Shown here piece by piece: positions 18,146 to 26,082 of a stretch of 37,701 bases of DNA. Below the pieces are notes generated by a model that ran no database searches, was not told the origin of the DNA, and worked only from the letters and a program-made list of their open reading frames with translations. How positions within the stretch are numbered: the first letter of the stretch is position 1; every line of letters starts with the position of its first letter. Origin of the DNA: CAZFLD01 sp964519835 (GTDB taxonomy: Bacteria; Spirochaetota; Spirochaetia; DSM-27196; CAZFLD01). The position numbers and the translations under genes are program-made. The stretch covers positions 1 to 37,701 of the forward strand of contig CAZFLD010000041.1 of the NCBI GenBank assembly GCA_964519835.1. The letters are read 5' to 3'.

Positions 18146-18616
18146 AATATGTAGACACACCGAGCGCAGCTGCTTCCACAACCGTGCGGCCTTTCGAGGG
18201 TACTCGCGGTCGGCGAGACGTTCGAGCAATTTATGGGTCTTGATGAACAGTGCTTCGAATCCTCGGCGGCAGACTTTGTGGCCGAGCGCCTGGGCGACAT
18301 GCTACTTACCCGGGCAAGGGGGACCGCGCAGCATAATATTCTGGTGCTGGGTCAGGAATCGGCGGGTGACCAGGTCGCGGATGGTCTGCGGAGGTAGTGC
18401 CCGTTCGTTGAACCGGAAATCGAAGTTCTCGAAGGTGCAGCGATTGCTCAGGTTCGCCTCCCGGTTGGAGACCTCATCCTGCACGAGCGCTCGCAGGAGC
18501 TCGAGAGAGCCAAGGGCGCCTTGGTCGGCTTCCGTGAGGCGCAGATTGAGCGTCTCGATCATGCCGGGAACTCGCAGTATCTTCAGATCGTTGGTCAGCC
18601 GGCAGCGTAGATCCAT
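18146..18616 (-). pseudogene. istB: istB-like IS21 helper ATPase remnant
   Basis: The frame reads LKILRVPGMIETLNLRLTEA at the start, typical of IstB, and goes on to FNERALPPQTIRDLVTRRFL. The P-loop GPPCPGK is followed at once by an in-frame stop, after which the same frame resumes with HVAQALGHKVCRRGFEALFI and KTHKLLERL. The sequence then degrades. IstB is the AAA+ partner of the IS21 transposase; this copy is dead because of the nonsense codon in Walker A and the missing C-terminal half. Confidence 0.85.
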
Positions 18617-18635
18617 TGAGGTCCGCCTGTGGTAC

Positions 18636-19286
18636 TCAGTTCAGATACTCGCGGACGCCACGGGTCATGGCTTGTCCCGATTGCGACAGCGGCGGGATGA
18701 ACGGGAGGCGGCTACAGGAGAGTTTCCCAGCGAAGGCGTACACTCGCCGTTCCTTGCCGGTTTCCCGCTCGTACCACCACCCGACGGTCCCGTAGTCGAT
18801 CCGGGTTTCCTGTCTCGGCGGCGTTACCAAACGGATCGGCGCTCGGGAACTTTTCGCCTTCAGTCCGATTTCCCGTGCGTAAAGCTTGAACGTTTCGTAG
18901 CTCACCGACAGTCCGTGTTTCTCCCGCAGGATCAGCCACGCGGTCTTCGGTTTTACCGCCTGCACCGATTACTCCTCCGGACGGTGCGCATCGCCACGGT
19001 CAGGACTCATCAGCTGCACGATCTCTTCGCGGTACGGTTCATGCAGCTCGCGTTTGATTTGCGCCCGGCGATTGGCCGGAAGAAGCTCCGAGAGCACGCT
19101 CTCGAGTTCCGCCTCCTCAATCTGACTACCAGGCTCCAACCCGCGGGCCTGTATCGCTGCGATATAGCCGCAGATTGTCTTGCGATCGAAGCCTTCCTCG
19201 GGATGGATTCTGTTGATCGATTTCCCGTCGATCCATCGTCGTAGAATCGTTTTCAGTACGTGCATGTCCATCCGTCGGTAACCCAT
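18636..19286 (-). pseudogene. istA: istA-like IS21 transposase remnant
   Basis: The N-terminal part (MGYRRMDMHVLKTILRRWID, a helix-turn-helix region) is separated by an in-frame TAA near 18967 from KTAWLILREKHGLSVSYETF and RLVTPPRQETRIDYGTVG, which carries the first catalytic Asp region. The frame then jumps to an unrelated tail and stops, so roughly 300 codons with the remaining DDE residues are lost. It lies directly before the istB remnant, in the normal IS21 order. A TGTCG found on the minus strand at 19361-19365 could be the element's outer end, which is a guess. Confidence 0.85.
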
Positions 19287-19396
19287 GTTGTTCCTCCTGC
19301 TGTCGATGATTGGCTGGAGGATGGTACCCGACCGACGGAGGTGGAAAATCTAATTACCCGCGACAGCTGCTGATGGCCGTCGGTATACCGATGCGC

Positions 19397-19783
19397 TTAC
19401 CGGTACCGCGCGAGGAGCGGAACCGCGCTGAAATGATCGTCTCGCGTCAGAAGCTCCGCGCGGGCTTCTACCGTCGTCGCAGCAATCCAGATGTCGTTGG
19501 TAGGAATCGGCGTGCCCCTGCATCTGAGCTCGTTGACGAGTATGCCGTATTGACGGGCGACGCCACGCGTTACGGTTTGCACGGTAACTCCCGGGACAGC
19601 GAGAAACGCCTCCAGTTCATCGATGTTCCGGCGCTCCCGGTTGCCACCGTGAAACCCCGCGTAGAGTTCACCCAGAACAACAGTCGGAACGATGATCCCT
19701 TCCGCCCCTTCAAGAATTGCTACCGTCTCCTGATCACCCCGTTTGAAGTCGGAGTAGGCGTTGGTATCCAGGCACACGATCAC
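19397..19783 (-). CDS. VapC-type PIN-domain toxin (RNase)
   Basis: The protein is 128 residues, with all four acidic PIN residues in place: Asp6 (CLDTN), Glu39 (LGELYAG), Asp97 (NDIWIAA) and Asp115 (TRDDHF). VapC toxins cut tRNA or rRNA when freed from VapB. The start is taken as GTG at 19783, whose GTGA overlaps the VapB stop, the usual coupled arrangement; a TTG at 19792 is the alternative. It is intact although genes on both sides are decayed. Confidence 0.92.
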   Translation of the reverse strand: MIVCLDTNAYSDFKRGDQETVAILEGAEGIIVPTVVLGELYAGFHGGNRERRNIDELEAFLAVPGVTVQTVTRGVARQYGILVNELRCRGTPIPTNDIWIAATTVEARAELLTRDDHFSAVPLLARYR

Positions 19784-20034
19784 CGCTGCCAAATCTCCGT
19801 GTCGATCGCCCGCATTGATTCGATTACCGCATCGAACGAATCCGCATCGGCTTCGCTCCAGGTGCCGGCGAGGTCGCTAAGGTTACGCCGTTTGGATTGG
19901 CTTGCAGAGATCCCCAGCGCCTCTTCAACCAACTCGGTCACAACGCGGTTGAGACTTGTATGGCGCTCCCGAGCACGCTCACGAATCGCGTGCTCCACTT
20001 CCTCGGGAAGATCGCGGATCGTTATTTGACTCAT
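19780..20034 (-). CDS. VapB-like antitoxin, ribbon-helix-helix type
   Basis: The protein is 84 residues. It begins MSQITIRDLPEEVEHAIRER, the FitA/Arc-like ribbon-helix-helix DNA-binding pattern, and ends with an acidic, toxin-wrapping segment (LAGTWSEADADSFDAVI). It should neutralise the PIN toxin and repress the shared promoter. The start at 20034 is chosen because AGGAG lies eight bases before it and the DNA-binding strand starts there; an upstream Met at 20082 is in the promoter. Confidence 0.92.
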   Translation of the reverse strand: MSQITIRDLPEEVEHAIRERARERHTSLNRVVTELVEEALGISASQSKRRNLSDLAGTWSEADADSFDAVIESMRAIDTEIWQR

Positions 20035-20044
20035 TCCCTCACTC

Positions 20045-20082
20045 CTATGAGTCACCATAGTCAAGTTTCGTGCGGACTGCAA
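20045..20082 (-). promoter_or_regulatory. vapBC promoter with inverted repeat operator
   Basis: On the minus strand TTGCAG (20077-20082) and TATGGT (20054-20059) are 17 bases apart. The -10 overlaps an inverted repeat with arms CTATG (20045-20049) and CATAG (20056-20060) around six bases. This fits autoregulation by the VapBC complex. Confidence 0.5.
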
Positions 20083-20139
20083 GGTCGCAGCCGGCCACTC
20101 GGCGACTACGAGCGGCCGAGCTTCCGGAACGGCCGGGTG

Positions 20140-20430
20140 TTCTTGTTGACGCAGAGCATTACGTGCTGATCAACAATGTCGGTATGATCTTGGAAGCTTC
20201 TGTAAACGAAACGAGCTGTTGAGGATTGGCCGACAACCCCAGCCATGCGGCCTACTGTGCCTCCAGAGCTGGGCTTCACGGGCTCACCCGAGCGGTAGCA
20301 GTCGACCATGGTCACGAAGGTATATGTTGTTGTGCTCGTTGCTTTCCGCGCCGCATACGATGCCGCGTTTATTGCGGGACAGGTCTATACCGTTGATGGC
20401 GGAACGATGGCCCAATTAAGCCTGCCGTGA
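20140..20430 (+). pseudogene. Short-chain dehydrogenase (SDR) remnant
   Basis: Three separated SDR pieces are visible: VLINNVGMILEASVNETS (around 20163-20215), the active-site region NPSHAAYCASRAGLHGLTRA with Tyr and a Lys-to-Arg change (around 20235-20300), and the C-terminus AAFIAGQVYTVDGGTMAQL (around 20365-20425). Frameshifts and deletions lie between them and the cofactor-binding N-terminus is gone. It is a decayed gene. Confidence 0.8.
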
Positions 20431-20436
20431 TTCTCC

Positions 20437-20605
20437 GAGTCGATCTTGGATTACGGCACCCAGCAGATTGAGACCAATATCGCGGCTGATGTGTATGATT
20501 ACTTCGTGAATCCTCTCGACGAGTTGGGGCAAGTTGATCACATCAACCTCTATCTCTACAGGAGGGGCGGTGACACTCCTGCTGCGTGGAGCCTGATCAA
20601 CCGAC
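20437..20605 (+). pseudogene. Fragment of a ClpP-fold serine protease (SDH proteinase / SppA-like)
   Basis: One frame reads SILDYGTQQIETNIAADVYD, then LDELGQVDHINLYLYRRGGDTPAAWSLINR. This resembles the N-terminal part of serine dehydrogenase-type proteinases, in which SRGGDT-like stretches precede the active site. The rest of the protein is absent and the frame runs directly into the TtcA-like fragment. Confidence 0.55.
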
Positions 20606-20641
20606 CGACTACGCCGCCTTTCCAGCGACATCAGTCGCAAA

Positions 20642-21010
20642 ATGGACAAATCCCTTCTCGGGTACGCCATGCTGGAACCGGGGGACCGCGTCTCCGGAGG
20701 CGAGGATTCGACGACGTTGGTCTACCTCCTGGTCGCAAAGTGTCACAACTACACGGAGCCGTTTACCGTTACGGCCGTTTATATGGCCACCGAATACGAT
20801 CTGCCGGAGCTGGAGGCGGAGTTGGCCAGTCACTGCGCCGACTGGGGAATCCCCTTAGACGTGGTCCGCTACACACTTGCCGACCGGCTGAAGGAGGGTC
20901 GCAACCTCGGCTGCTACTGGTGCGCCACCCAGCGGCATACGGAGCTCTGGGCCTACGCGGAACGGAACGGCTACACCGAGATCGCCCTCGGCCCGCGCCC
21001 GACTAATTGA
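20642..21010 (+). pseudogene. Truncated TtcA-like PP-loop tRNA thiolation protein
   Basis: The 122-residue frame begins MDKSLLGYAMLEPGDRV and continues SGGEDSTTLVYLLVAK, in which the PP-loop (normally V-x-V-SGGxDS) has lost the residues just before SGG. CYWCATQRHTEL carries the CxxC of the TtcA family, and the frame ends at ALGPRPTN where intact proteins have the GHHxDD motif and about 120 more residues. A gene cut at the 3' side and damaged in the ATP site is unlikely to work. Confidence 0.75.
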
Positions 21011-21882
21011 TACACGCTGGAAGTTCCAGCCATAGGCGGCAGGGAGATACATGGGCAGGGTGCCGCGCGGCCGGCGGATGATCCGGCCGGAGACCCGCTC
21101 CCCCGCACCAAGTACAGTAATACCAATCGACACTCGCTTCGAAGACTATAGCTTTTCCAGACTGTAATCCCGCTGGAACCGGGAGCTCGACGCCATTTCC
21201 TGTCCTGCTTGTGGAACCTCCGCTTGCTTTGCTCGCCACGGCAGCTACCCCAAGTATTACTTCAGCGAGCGCATCAGGATTCTGCGCGTGCGATGCCGTT
21301 GCTGTGGCGTTACCCAGGCGGTGATACCTGCGTTTTCGCTCCGGGATACGTCAATGAGAACCGAAGATGCGGACGCATATCTCGTTGAGCGGGAGGAGGG
21401 AGCCGGCAGAACATCAGCGTCACGGCGATGTGATGGGCTTCGAGTGGGGGCACGGCACTCAAAACAACTCGACCGGATGCCGACGAGATCGGCATCGTAG
21501 CAGAACTCGCGGAGGATGTCGTAGATAGAACAAGACACGTCTGAGAACAGGCGCCGATCGTGGGGGAACAACGGCCGGAAGTTGGCATGTCCCGGATGCA
21601 CGGGCGAGCAAGCGGCGACAGCCGTTGACCAGGCCGCATTCGGGGTTGGTACAGCGGATACGTTCAAAGATGGTGTGTAGGTTGTTGCGATCCCGGGGAA
21701 TGTACGGGTTGGTCGCCATGGTCGCGACAAAGATTGCCGTGTTCACATAAATACAAACGGGCGAAACGAGCTTCCTGCTTCACTGAGCGTCGGGGCTCAT
21801 CGATCGCAACATTACATGACGCGTGCAGAAGACGCCGTCTCGCCGCTGACAACACCTACGGCCACTGATTGGACACAAGCCC
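21011..21882. other. 870-bp decayed region with a Cys-rich transposon-type fragment
   Basis: On the plus strand, 21190-21440 encodes ISCPACGTSACFARHGSY and RIRILRVRCRCCGVTQAVIP, a two-CxxC zinc-ribbon pattern as in DUF6431-type mobile-element proteins; stops follow. On the minus strand, 21480-21720 holds RCTNPECGLVNGCRRLLARA and, in another frame, FRPLFPHDRRLFSDVSCSIY, also protein-like but not identified. Which strand was coding is not certain. No intact gene is present. Confidence 0.4.
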
Positions 21883-22398
21883 CTACGAACGCGGTAGCTC
21901 ATCCGGCCGAATCACCGTGGCTTCGAGGTCGTAGCGCTCACAGATACGCTGCACCAGCCCCTCGCGCACTACTAAGACGATGCGGGCGTTACCGGTTTTG
22001 GCTACGGCAAAGAGCCGGGAAACCGCGGGTTCCAGTCCCTCGCCTCGAAGTTCCAACGGTCCGATCTCATCTATCACCAGAAACCCGGCGCTTTGCAGCC
22101 GATCGTAGGCCTGCAGCAGGTAGTCCTGCGCCTTTAGAAAGGCGTCCTTCCGAAACGCGTGGGGGCCTATCCGAATGAGGCCGGCGCTCGGGGCGTCTGG
22201 TCCATCGCTCGGGCTGTCTGGGCCCGCGGCGGCGTCGAGCTGATACCTATTGCCGTGTATCTCCTGAATGTACCGTGTGCCGTTTACGGTGGGAGCGAGG
22301 ATTCCGTCCACGTCATCGGCCGCCGCGATGCGCGCGCGGCACCACTGTTCAAGACACGTGGTCTTGCCGCTGCGAATTGGTCCGGTGAGGATCACCAT
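21883..22398 (-). CDS. THEP1-like nucleoside-triphosphatase
   Basis: The protein is 171 residues. Walker A is GPIRSGKTT near the N-terminus and Walker B is FLVIDEIGPLEL, the signature of the THEP1/DUF265 P-loop NTPases. Family members hydrolyse nucleoside triphosphates in vitro; their cellular role is unclear, and some sit beside molybdenum enzyme genes. A Pro/Asp/Ser/Gly-rich insert (AAAGPDSPSDGPDAPSAG) interrupts the middle. The start at 22398 gives a P-loop close to the N-terminus, as in the family, with GGAGGAG about 12 bases upstream; the open frame beyond runs into the amidase gene. It is the last gene of the fdrA-like operon, 34 bases after the amidase stop. Confidence 0.8.
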   Translation of the reverse strand: MVILTGPIRSGKTTCLEQWCRARIAAADDVDGILAPTVNGTRYIQEIHGNRYQLDAAAGPDSPSDGPDAPSAGLIRIGPHAFRKDAFLKAQDYLLQAYDRLQSAGFLVIDEIGPLELRGEGLEPAVSRLFAVAKTGNARIVLVVREGLVQRICERYDLEATVIRPDELPRS

Positions 22399-22432
22399 TG
22401 CGCGAGCAGGCTCCTCCTTCCGAGCCGGGGCT

Positions 22433-23848
22433 TCACGGCCGGAAGCCCAAACGCGATTCAATCCACGCGGCTGTCCGAAGCAACGACGCATCTTCGCCGA
22501 ATCGCCCAACCAGCTGTACCGCAACGGGAAGACCGTTTGCCGCGACAAAGACCGGCAGGGTCACCGTCGGCAATCCGGCGTATGTCCATGGCAGGTTGAT
22601 GACCGGAGAACCGGTGGCCTCGATGCCCTCCGGTGCCGTGCCGGGGGCACCGGGCGTCAGGATGATGTCCCCTTCGCCAAGTGAATCGTGGAGCCGTTTC
22701 CGCAGGGCTTCTCCCAATCGCAGCGCCTTCTCGTAGGCGGCGGCATCGACCGACCTGCCCTTTTCGACCAGCTCGCGGCTCCGAGACGAATAAAGCTCAC
22801 CATACTCGGCAGACCAGGATTCGTGCACCTCGGCGAACTCCCGAGCGATCAAGAGGCCGTGACTTTTGTTGATCTCTTTGATGTCGGGGAGGAGGTCGAC
22901 TTGCTCCACAGGAGCGTCTGTGGCTCGGCCGGCTTTTTTGCCGCGATCGCCGTCGCCGGAAATGCGGCCGGCGTCGGCCGCGTGGCCCGGATCGCCGCGG
23001 ATCGCATGTATCACTCGGTCGACCGCTTCGCGGGCCACAGCGTCCGCCTGCGCCTCGTAGGGGCCGGTACAGCGGATAAACCGGCCTGCGGCCGACCGTG
23101 GCCGCGTGCCCGCCCGGGAAACGCCGCCGGCCGATGCAAACGGAGAGCCACAGAGGACCGCGGCGGCGACTGTGGCCGTTGCAACATCGGTTGCAAGCAG
23201 TCCCACGTGGTCCGAAGAGTGTGAAAACGGGACTACCCCGTTTGTCGGCGCCAGACCGTAGCTCGGTTTGTAGCCGACGATCCCGCAAAAAGCCGCCGGG
23301 CGGTTGACCGATCCTATTGTCTGTGTTCCGAGCGCGACGCGGGCCATGCCGGCCGCGACGGCGGCCGCGGACCCGCTGCTCGAGCCGCCCGGCGTGTGGT
23401 CGGTGTTCCAGGGGTTGCGGGTCGGGCCGGGAGCGAAGTACGCGAATTCCGTGGTGACCGTCTTGCCGACGATAATCGCGCCGGCGCGTTTTAGCCGGGT
23501 GACCGCGGGTGCCTCCGGTCCGGAAAAAAGCCGGGCCGGGAGCCGCGATCCGGCCCGTGTATCAAACCCGTCAGTGGCAAAGAGATCCTTCACGCCGATC
23601 GGAATCCCAAAAAGCGGCGGCTTCGCCGCCGGCGCCGTGCCGGAGTGCTCGCCCAGCAGTCGCTCCACATCTGTAAGCACCCTCTCCCGTCGTTCCTGCT
23701 CGGGCACATACGCCTCAATCGCTGCGTCGACCTCGTCGACGTGGTCCAAAAGCGCTTGGTAGTACGACAGAACCTCCGCCGACGACAGCTCGCGAAGGTC
23801 CGCCGCGGCGAGGGGCGCAAAGTAGTTGTGCCTGCTAGACGACGCCAT
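22433..23848 (-). CDS. Amidase-signature-family hydrolase
   Basis: The protein is 471 residues. The catalytic Ser-cisSer-Lys triad is visible: Lys87 (GIPIGVKD), Ser156 (GGSSSGSAAAV) and Ser180 (TQTIGSVNRPAAFCG), with the spacing known from FAAH. The nucleophile motif is TIGSVNRP rather than the usual TGGSIRxP. Residues about 240-300 form an Ala/Gly/Arg/Asp-rich stretch (GDPGHAADAGRISGDGDRGK) that looks like an insert. Related enzymes cut amides, biuret, allophanate or ureido acids; the substrate here is not evident. The start codon overlaps the CoA-transferase gene by 14 bases, so it is in the same transcript. Context suggests removal of an amide nitrogen from a ring-opened intermediate. Confidence 0.9.
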   Translation of the reverse strand: MASSSRHNYFAPLAAADLRELSSAEVLSYYQALLDHVDEVDAAIEAYVPEQERRERVLTDVERLLGEHSGTAPAAKPPLFGIPIGVKDLFATDGFDTRAGSRLPARLFSGPEAPAVTRLKRAGAIIVGKTVTTEFAYFAPGPTRNPWNTDHTPGGSSSGSAAAVAAGMARVALGTQTIGSVNRPAAFCGIVGYKPSYGLAPTNGVVPFSHSSDHVGLLATDVATATVAAAVLCGSPFASAGGVSRAGTRPRSAAGRFIRCTGPYEAQADAVAREAVDRVIHAIRGDPGHAADAGRISGDGDRGKKAGRATDAPVEQVDLLPDIKEINKSHGLLIAREFAEVHESWSAEYGELYSSRSRELVEKGRSVDAAAYEKALRLGEALRKRLHDSLGEGDIILTPGAPGTAPEGIEATGSPVINLPWTYAGLPTVTLPVFVAANGLPVAVQLVGRFGEDASLLRTAAWIESRLGFRP

Positions 23849-25022
23849 CAGCCTTTAATGCGGCGATCTCCACCTCTTCGAAACCGAGTGATCGGAGTGT
23901 CTCGTCGGTGTGTTCGCCCAACTCCGGGATGGTCGGCCGGGTGGTCTCGTCGGCGAATCCACTCATCTTGATTGGATTGCCCGCGATCTTGACCTTGCCT
24001 GCGACAAGGTCATCGACGTCTACGACCATGTTGCGCGCGAGAACTTGTGGGTGCTCCATCACCTTATCGATTGTGTTGATGGTGCTGTGGGGGATTCGAG
24101 CGGCTTCGAGCAACGTGTTCCACGCGGAGGCCGGTCGCTCGAAAAAAAGAGGCTCCAAGAGCGCGTTGAGCGTGCCGAGATTCTCCGTCCGTTTGTGATT
24201 AGTGGCAAAGCGGGGGTCGGCGGCCCATTCCGGATGCCTGATCGCCTCGCAAAATGTGCGCCACAAATTGTCGTTCCCGATCGCAATCACGATGTATTCA
24301 TCCGCAGTTTCGTAGGCTTGAAACGGCGTAATGGTGGGATGACGTGTGCCAAGGGGTTCCGGGGCAATGCCGGCAACCTGATACCGGGCCAGCGCATTCT
24401 CCAGGATCGCCACCTGACAGTCGAGCATGGCCACGTCGATTTTCTGTCCGACGTCGGTCGTCGTGCGTTGATAGAGCGCCGCCATGATGCCGTTTGCCGT
24501 GAAAAGCGCCGCGGTGATATCGCCGATGGAGCAGCCGACACGCGTGGGTGCGCCGCCGGGCCAGCCGGTTACACTCATCACGCCGCCCTCGGCTTGGGCC
24601 AGAATGTCGTAGGCGGGCTTACCTGAGTGAGGCCCGGTGTGCCCATAGCCGGAGCTTGCGGCGTACACCAGACGCGGGTTGAGCGTGTGAAGAGTCTCCC
24701 AGCCAAGGCCGAGTTTCTCCATGACTCCAGGGCGAAAGTTCTCCACCAGCACGTCGGACTCGGCGATAAGCTTCAAAAAAACCTCTTTGCCCTTCTCGGA
24801 CTTGAGGTTGAGCGTCATACTTTTTTTGCCGCGGTTGATGCTCAAGAAGTAGAGGCTTCGCCCCTCTTTGAAAGGGCCGAAGGAGCGAGAGTCGTCGCCG
24901 GTGCCGGGCATCTCGACCTTGAGGACCTCGGCGCCCAGATCTTGCAATAACATCGTGCAGTACGGCCCGGCCAAGACTCGTGTCATGTCCAGGACCTTGA
25001 TGCCCGTGAGCGGTTTGTTCAT
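23835..25022 (-). CDS. CaiB/BaiF-family (class III) CoA-transferase
   Basis: The protein is 395 residues, the full family length. It opens with LTGIKVLDMTRVLAGPYCTMLLQDLGAEVLKVE in the first 37 residues, and has NLKSEKGKEVFLKLI, ENFRPGVMEKLGL and YGHTGPHSGKPAYDILAQ. The catalytic Asp is probably Asp168 in the SIGDITAALF stretch, by comparison with formyl-CoA transferase Asp169. The enzyme moves CoA between carboxylic acids, for instance oxalate-type or aryl acids. Its place between a ring-opening hydrolase and an amidase suggests that a carboxylate product is activated as a CoA thioester; which one is unknown. It follows the cyclase-family gene by nine bases and no strong ribosome site is seen. 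Confidence 0.93.
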   Translation of the reverse strand: MNKPLTGIKVLDMTRVLAGPYCTMLLQDLGAEVLKVEMPGTGDDSRSFGPFKEGRSLYFLSINRGKKSMTLNLKSEKGKEVFLKLIAESDVLVENFRPGVMEKLGLGWETLHTLNPRLVYAASSGYGHTGPHSGKPAYDILAQAEGGVMSVTGWPGGAPTRVGCSIGDITAALFTANGIMAALYQRTTTDVGQKIDVAMLDCQVAILENALARYQVAGIAPEPLGTRHPTITPFQAYETADEYIVIAIGNDNLWRTFCEAIRHPEWAADPRFATNHKRTENLGTLNALLEPLFFERPASAWNTLLEAARIPHSTINTIDKVMEHPQVLARNMVVDVDDLVAGKVKIAGNPIKMSGFADETTRPTIPELGEHTDETLRSLGFEEVEIAALKADGVV

Positions 25023-25031
25023 TAAAGCCGG

Positions 25032-25910
25032 CTACCGGGAGGCCTTGTTGGCCTCGTCGACGAGCCATTGATTCTCGGCACGGCTCACATCACCGTACTT
25101 CGTGAGCTTGCACTTGGCCTTTTTGTCCATAAGCTCTTTGTGCTCGTCGTCGTCCACAAACGCCACGATTCTTGCAACACACGATTCGCCTTGCACAAAG
25201 CGCCACGGGAAACAGCCGATTGTCACACGGCGGTTGAGCACGAGGTCGATGTCGCCGCCGATGCATTCGGCGTGGACAATGCCGTACGGGAACATTTCGA
25301 GATGCATAAGCTGATACTTGTCCGCCGTGTAGATCTCATGCAGACCCTTGCCGTACTTGTCTTTGAAATGCGCGTCGCACTCGGCCGCCTGCTGAGGCAT
25401 CCAGTCGCGGATCTTGGTGTTCATAGGATGGTCGGCGCTACCGCAGTCTACGCCGAGCCAGCGGAGCTTTTTGGCTTTGCACCACTCGGCGAACGCTCGG
25501 TCCGGTCCAGGGTGCTTGACCATGTATCGCACCTCATCGGCGGTGGGCTGGTCCCACCCAAAGCGATGGTAGCCGGTGGAGATGATCAAGATGTCGCCCT
25601 CTTTTACGTCGACCTTGCTCTCGATCATTTCGGGCGTATAGATGTCGTATTCGCCGGCCACGTCGGAGAGATCGACCACAACACCCTCATGCATCAGATA
25701 GTCGAGCTGCAGCTCGGAGATATCCTTTCCGGGTGTGTAGAAGTGAATCTCGCCGTCGAGGTGCGTGCCGACGTGGTTGGAGTGGGTAACGAGCTGGCCG
25801 TTGGCGCCGTTCGGTGCCAGGCGCTTGAAATACTTGACCTGCAACGGCTCGTAGGTAGGCCACGCCGGCGTTCCAACGCCGAGGGGAATGCTCAAATCGA
25901 TGGGTTTCAT
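25032..25910 (-). CDS. Cyclase-family metal-dependent hydrolase (kynurenine formamidase / isatin hydrolase-like)
   Basis: The protein is 292 residues. The family metal and catalytic motif HxGTHxDxxxH is seen as HVGTHLDGEIHF (His46, His50, Asp52, His56); the usual Pro after Asp is Gly-Glu here. GVDCGSADHPMN and the distal HLEMFPYGIVHAECIGGDID contribute further conserved residues. Characterised relatives hydrolyse N-formylkynurenine or open the lactam ring of isatin with Mn or Zn, so an amide or lactam substrate is likely. The start at 25910 is supported by TTGGAGGA seven bases before it. It has its own promoter and operator-like site upstream, inside the operon, and is followed closely by the CoA-transferase gene. 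Confidence 0.88.
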   Translation of the reverse strand: MKPIDLSIPLGVGTPAWPTYEPLQVKYFKRLAPNGANGQLVTHSNHVGTHLDGEIHFYTPGKDISELQLDYLMHEGVVVDLSDVAGEYDIYTPEMIESKVDVKEGDILIISTGYHRFGWDQPTADEVRYMVKHPGPDRAFAEWCKAKKLRWLGVDCGSADHPMNTKIRDWMPQQAAECDAHFKDKYGKGLHEIYTADKYQLMHLEMFPYGIVHAECIGGDIDLVLNRRVTIGCFPWRFVQGESCVARIVAFVDDDEHKELMDKKAKCKLTKYGDVSRAENQWLVDEANKASR

Positions 25911-25947
25911 GTGTCCTCCAATTGCTTTCTCGAAACTGCGTACACCG

Positions 25948-25977
25948 ATAATAGGTAAACCTATCTCTTTCAATCAA
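25948..25977 (-). promoter_or_regulatory. Internal promoter with 14-bp operator before the cyclase-family gene
   Basis: Minus strand TTGATT (25972-25977), 18-base spacer and TATTAT (25948-25953, five of six consensus bases). Within the spacer and touching the -10 is ATAGGT-TT-ACCTAT (25951-25964), perfect 6-bp arms around two bases, resembling GntR-type sites. It would allow the last four genes to be expressed separately from fdrA and DUF1116. Confidence 0.6.
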
Positions 25978-26028
25978 CTATTTTTTACGCCAACGCCATA
26001 GTTGCAGCGTAAACGGCAGCTGGGTCCC

Positions 26029-26082
26029 TACGACGCGAGCGCTCCGCGAACGGCCCTTACGACGCGTAGCGCTCCGCGAACG
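26029..26082. repeat. Short tandem duplication at the 3' end of the DUF1116 gene
   Basis: A 24-base unit at 26029-26052 is repeated at 26058-26082 with one extra base. The second copy (right side) carries the last codons and stop of the DUF1116 gene; the first lies just beyond the stop. It looks like a local slippage duplication. Confidence 0.7.

Noticed and set aside
19310..20029. 239-residue open frame on the plus strand over vapBC
   Set aside because: It is antisense to two intact toxin-antitoxin genes with full motifs and coupled starts.
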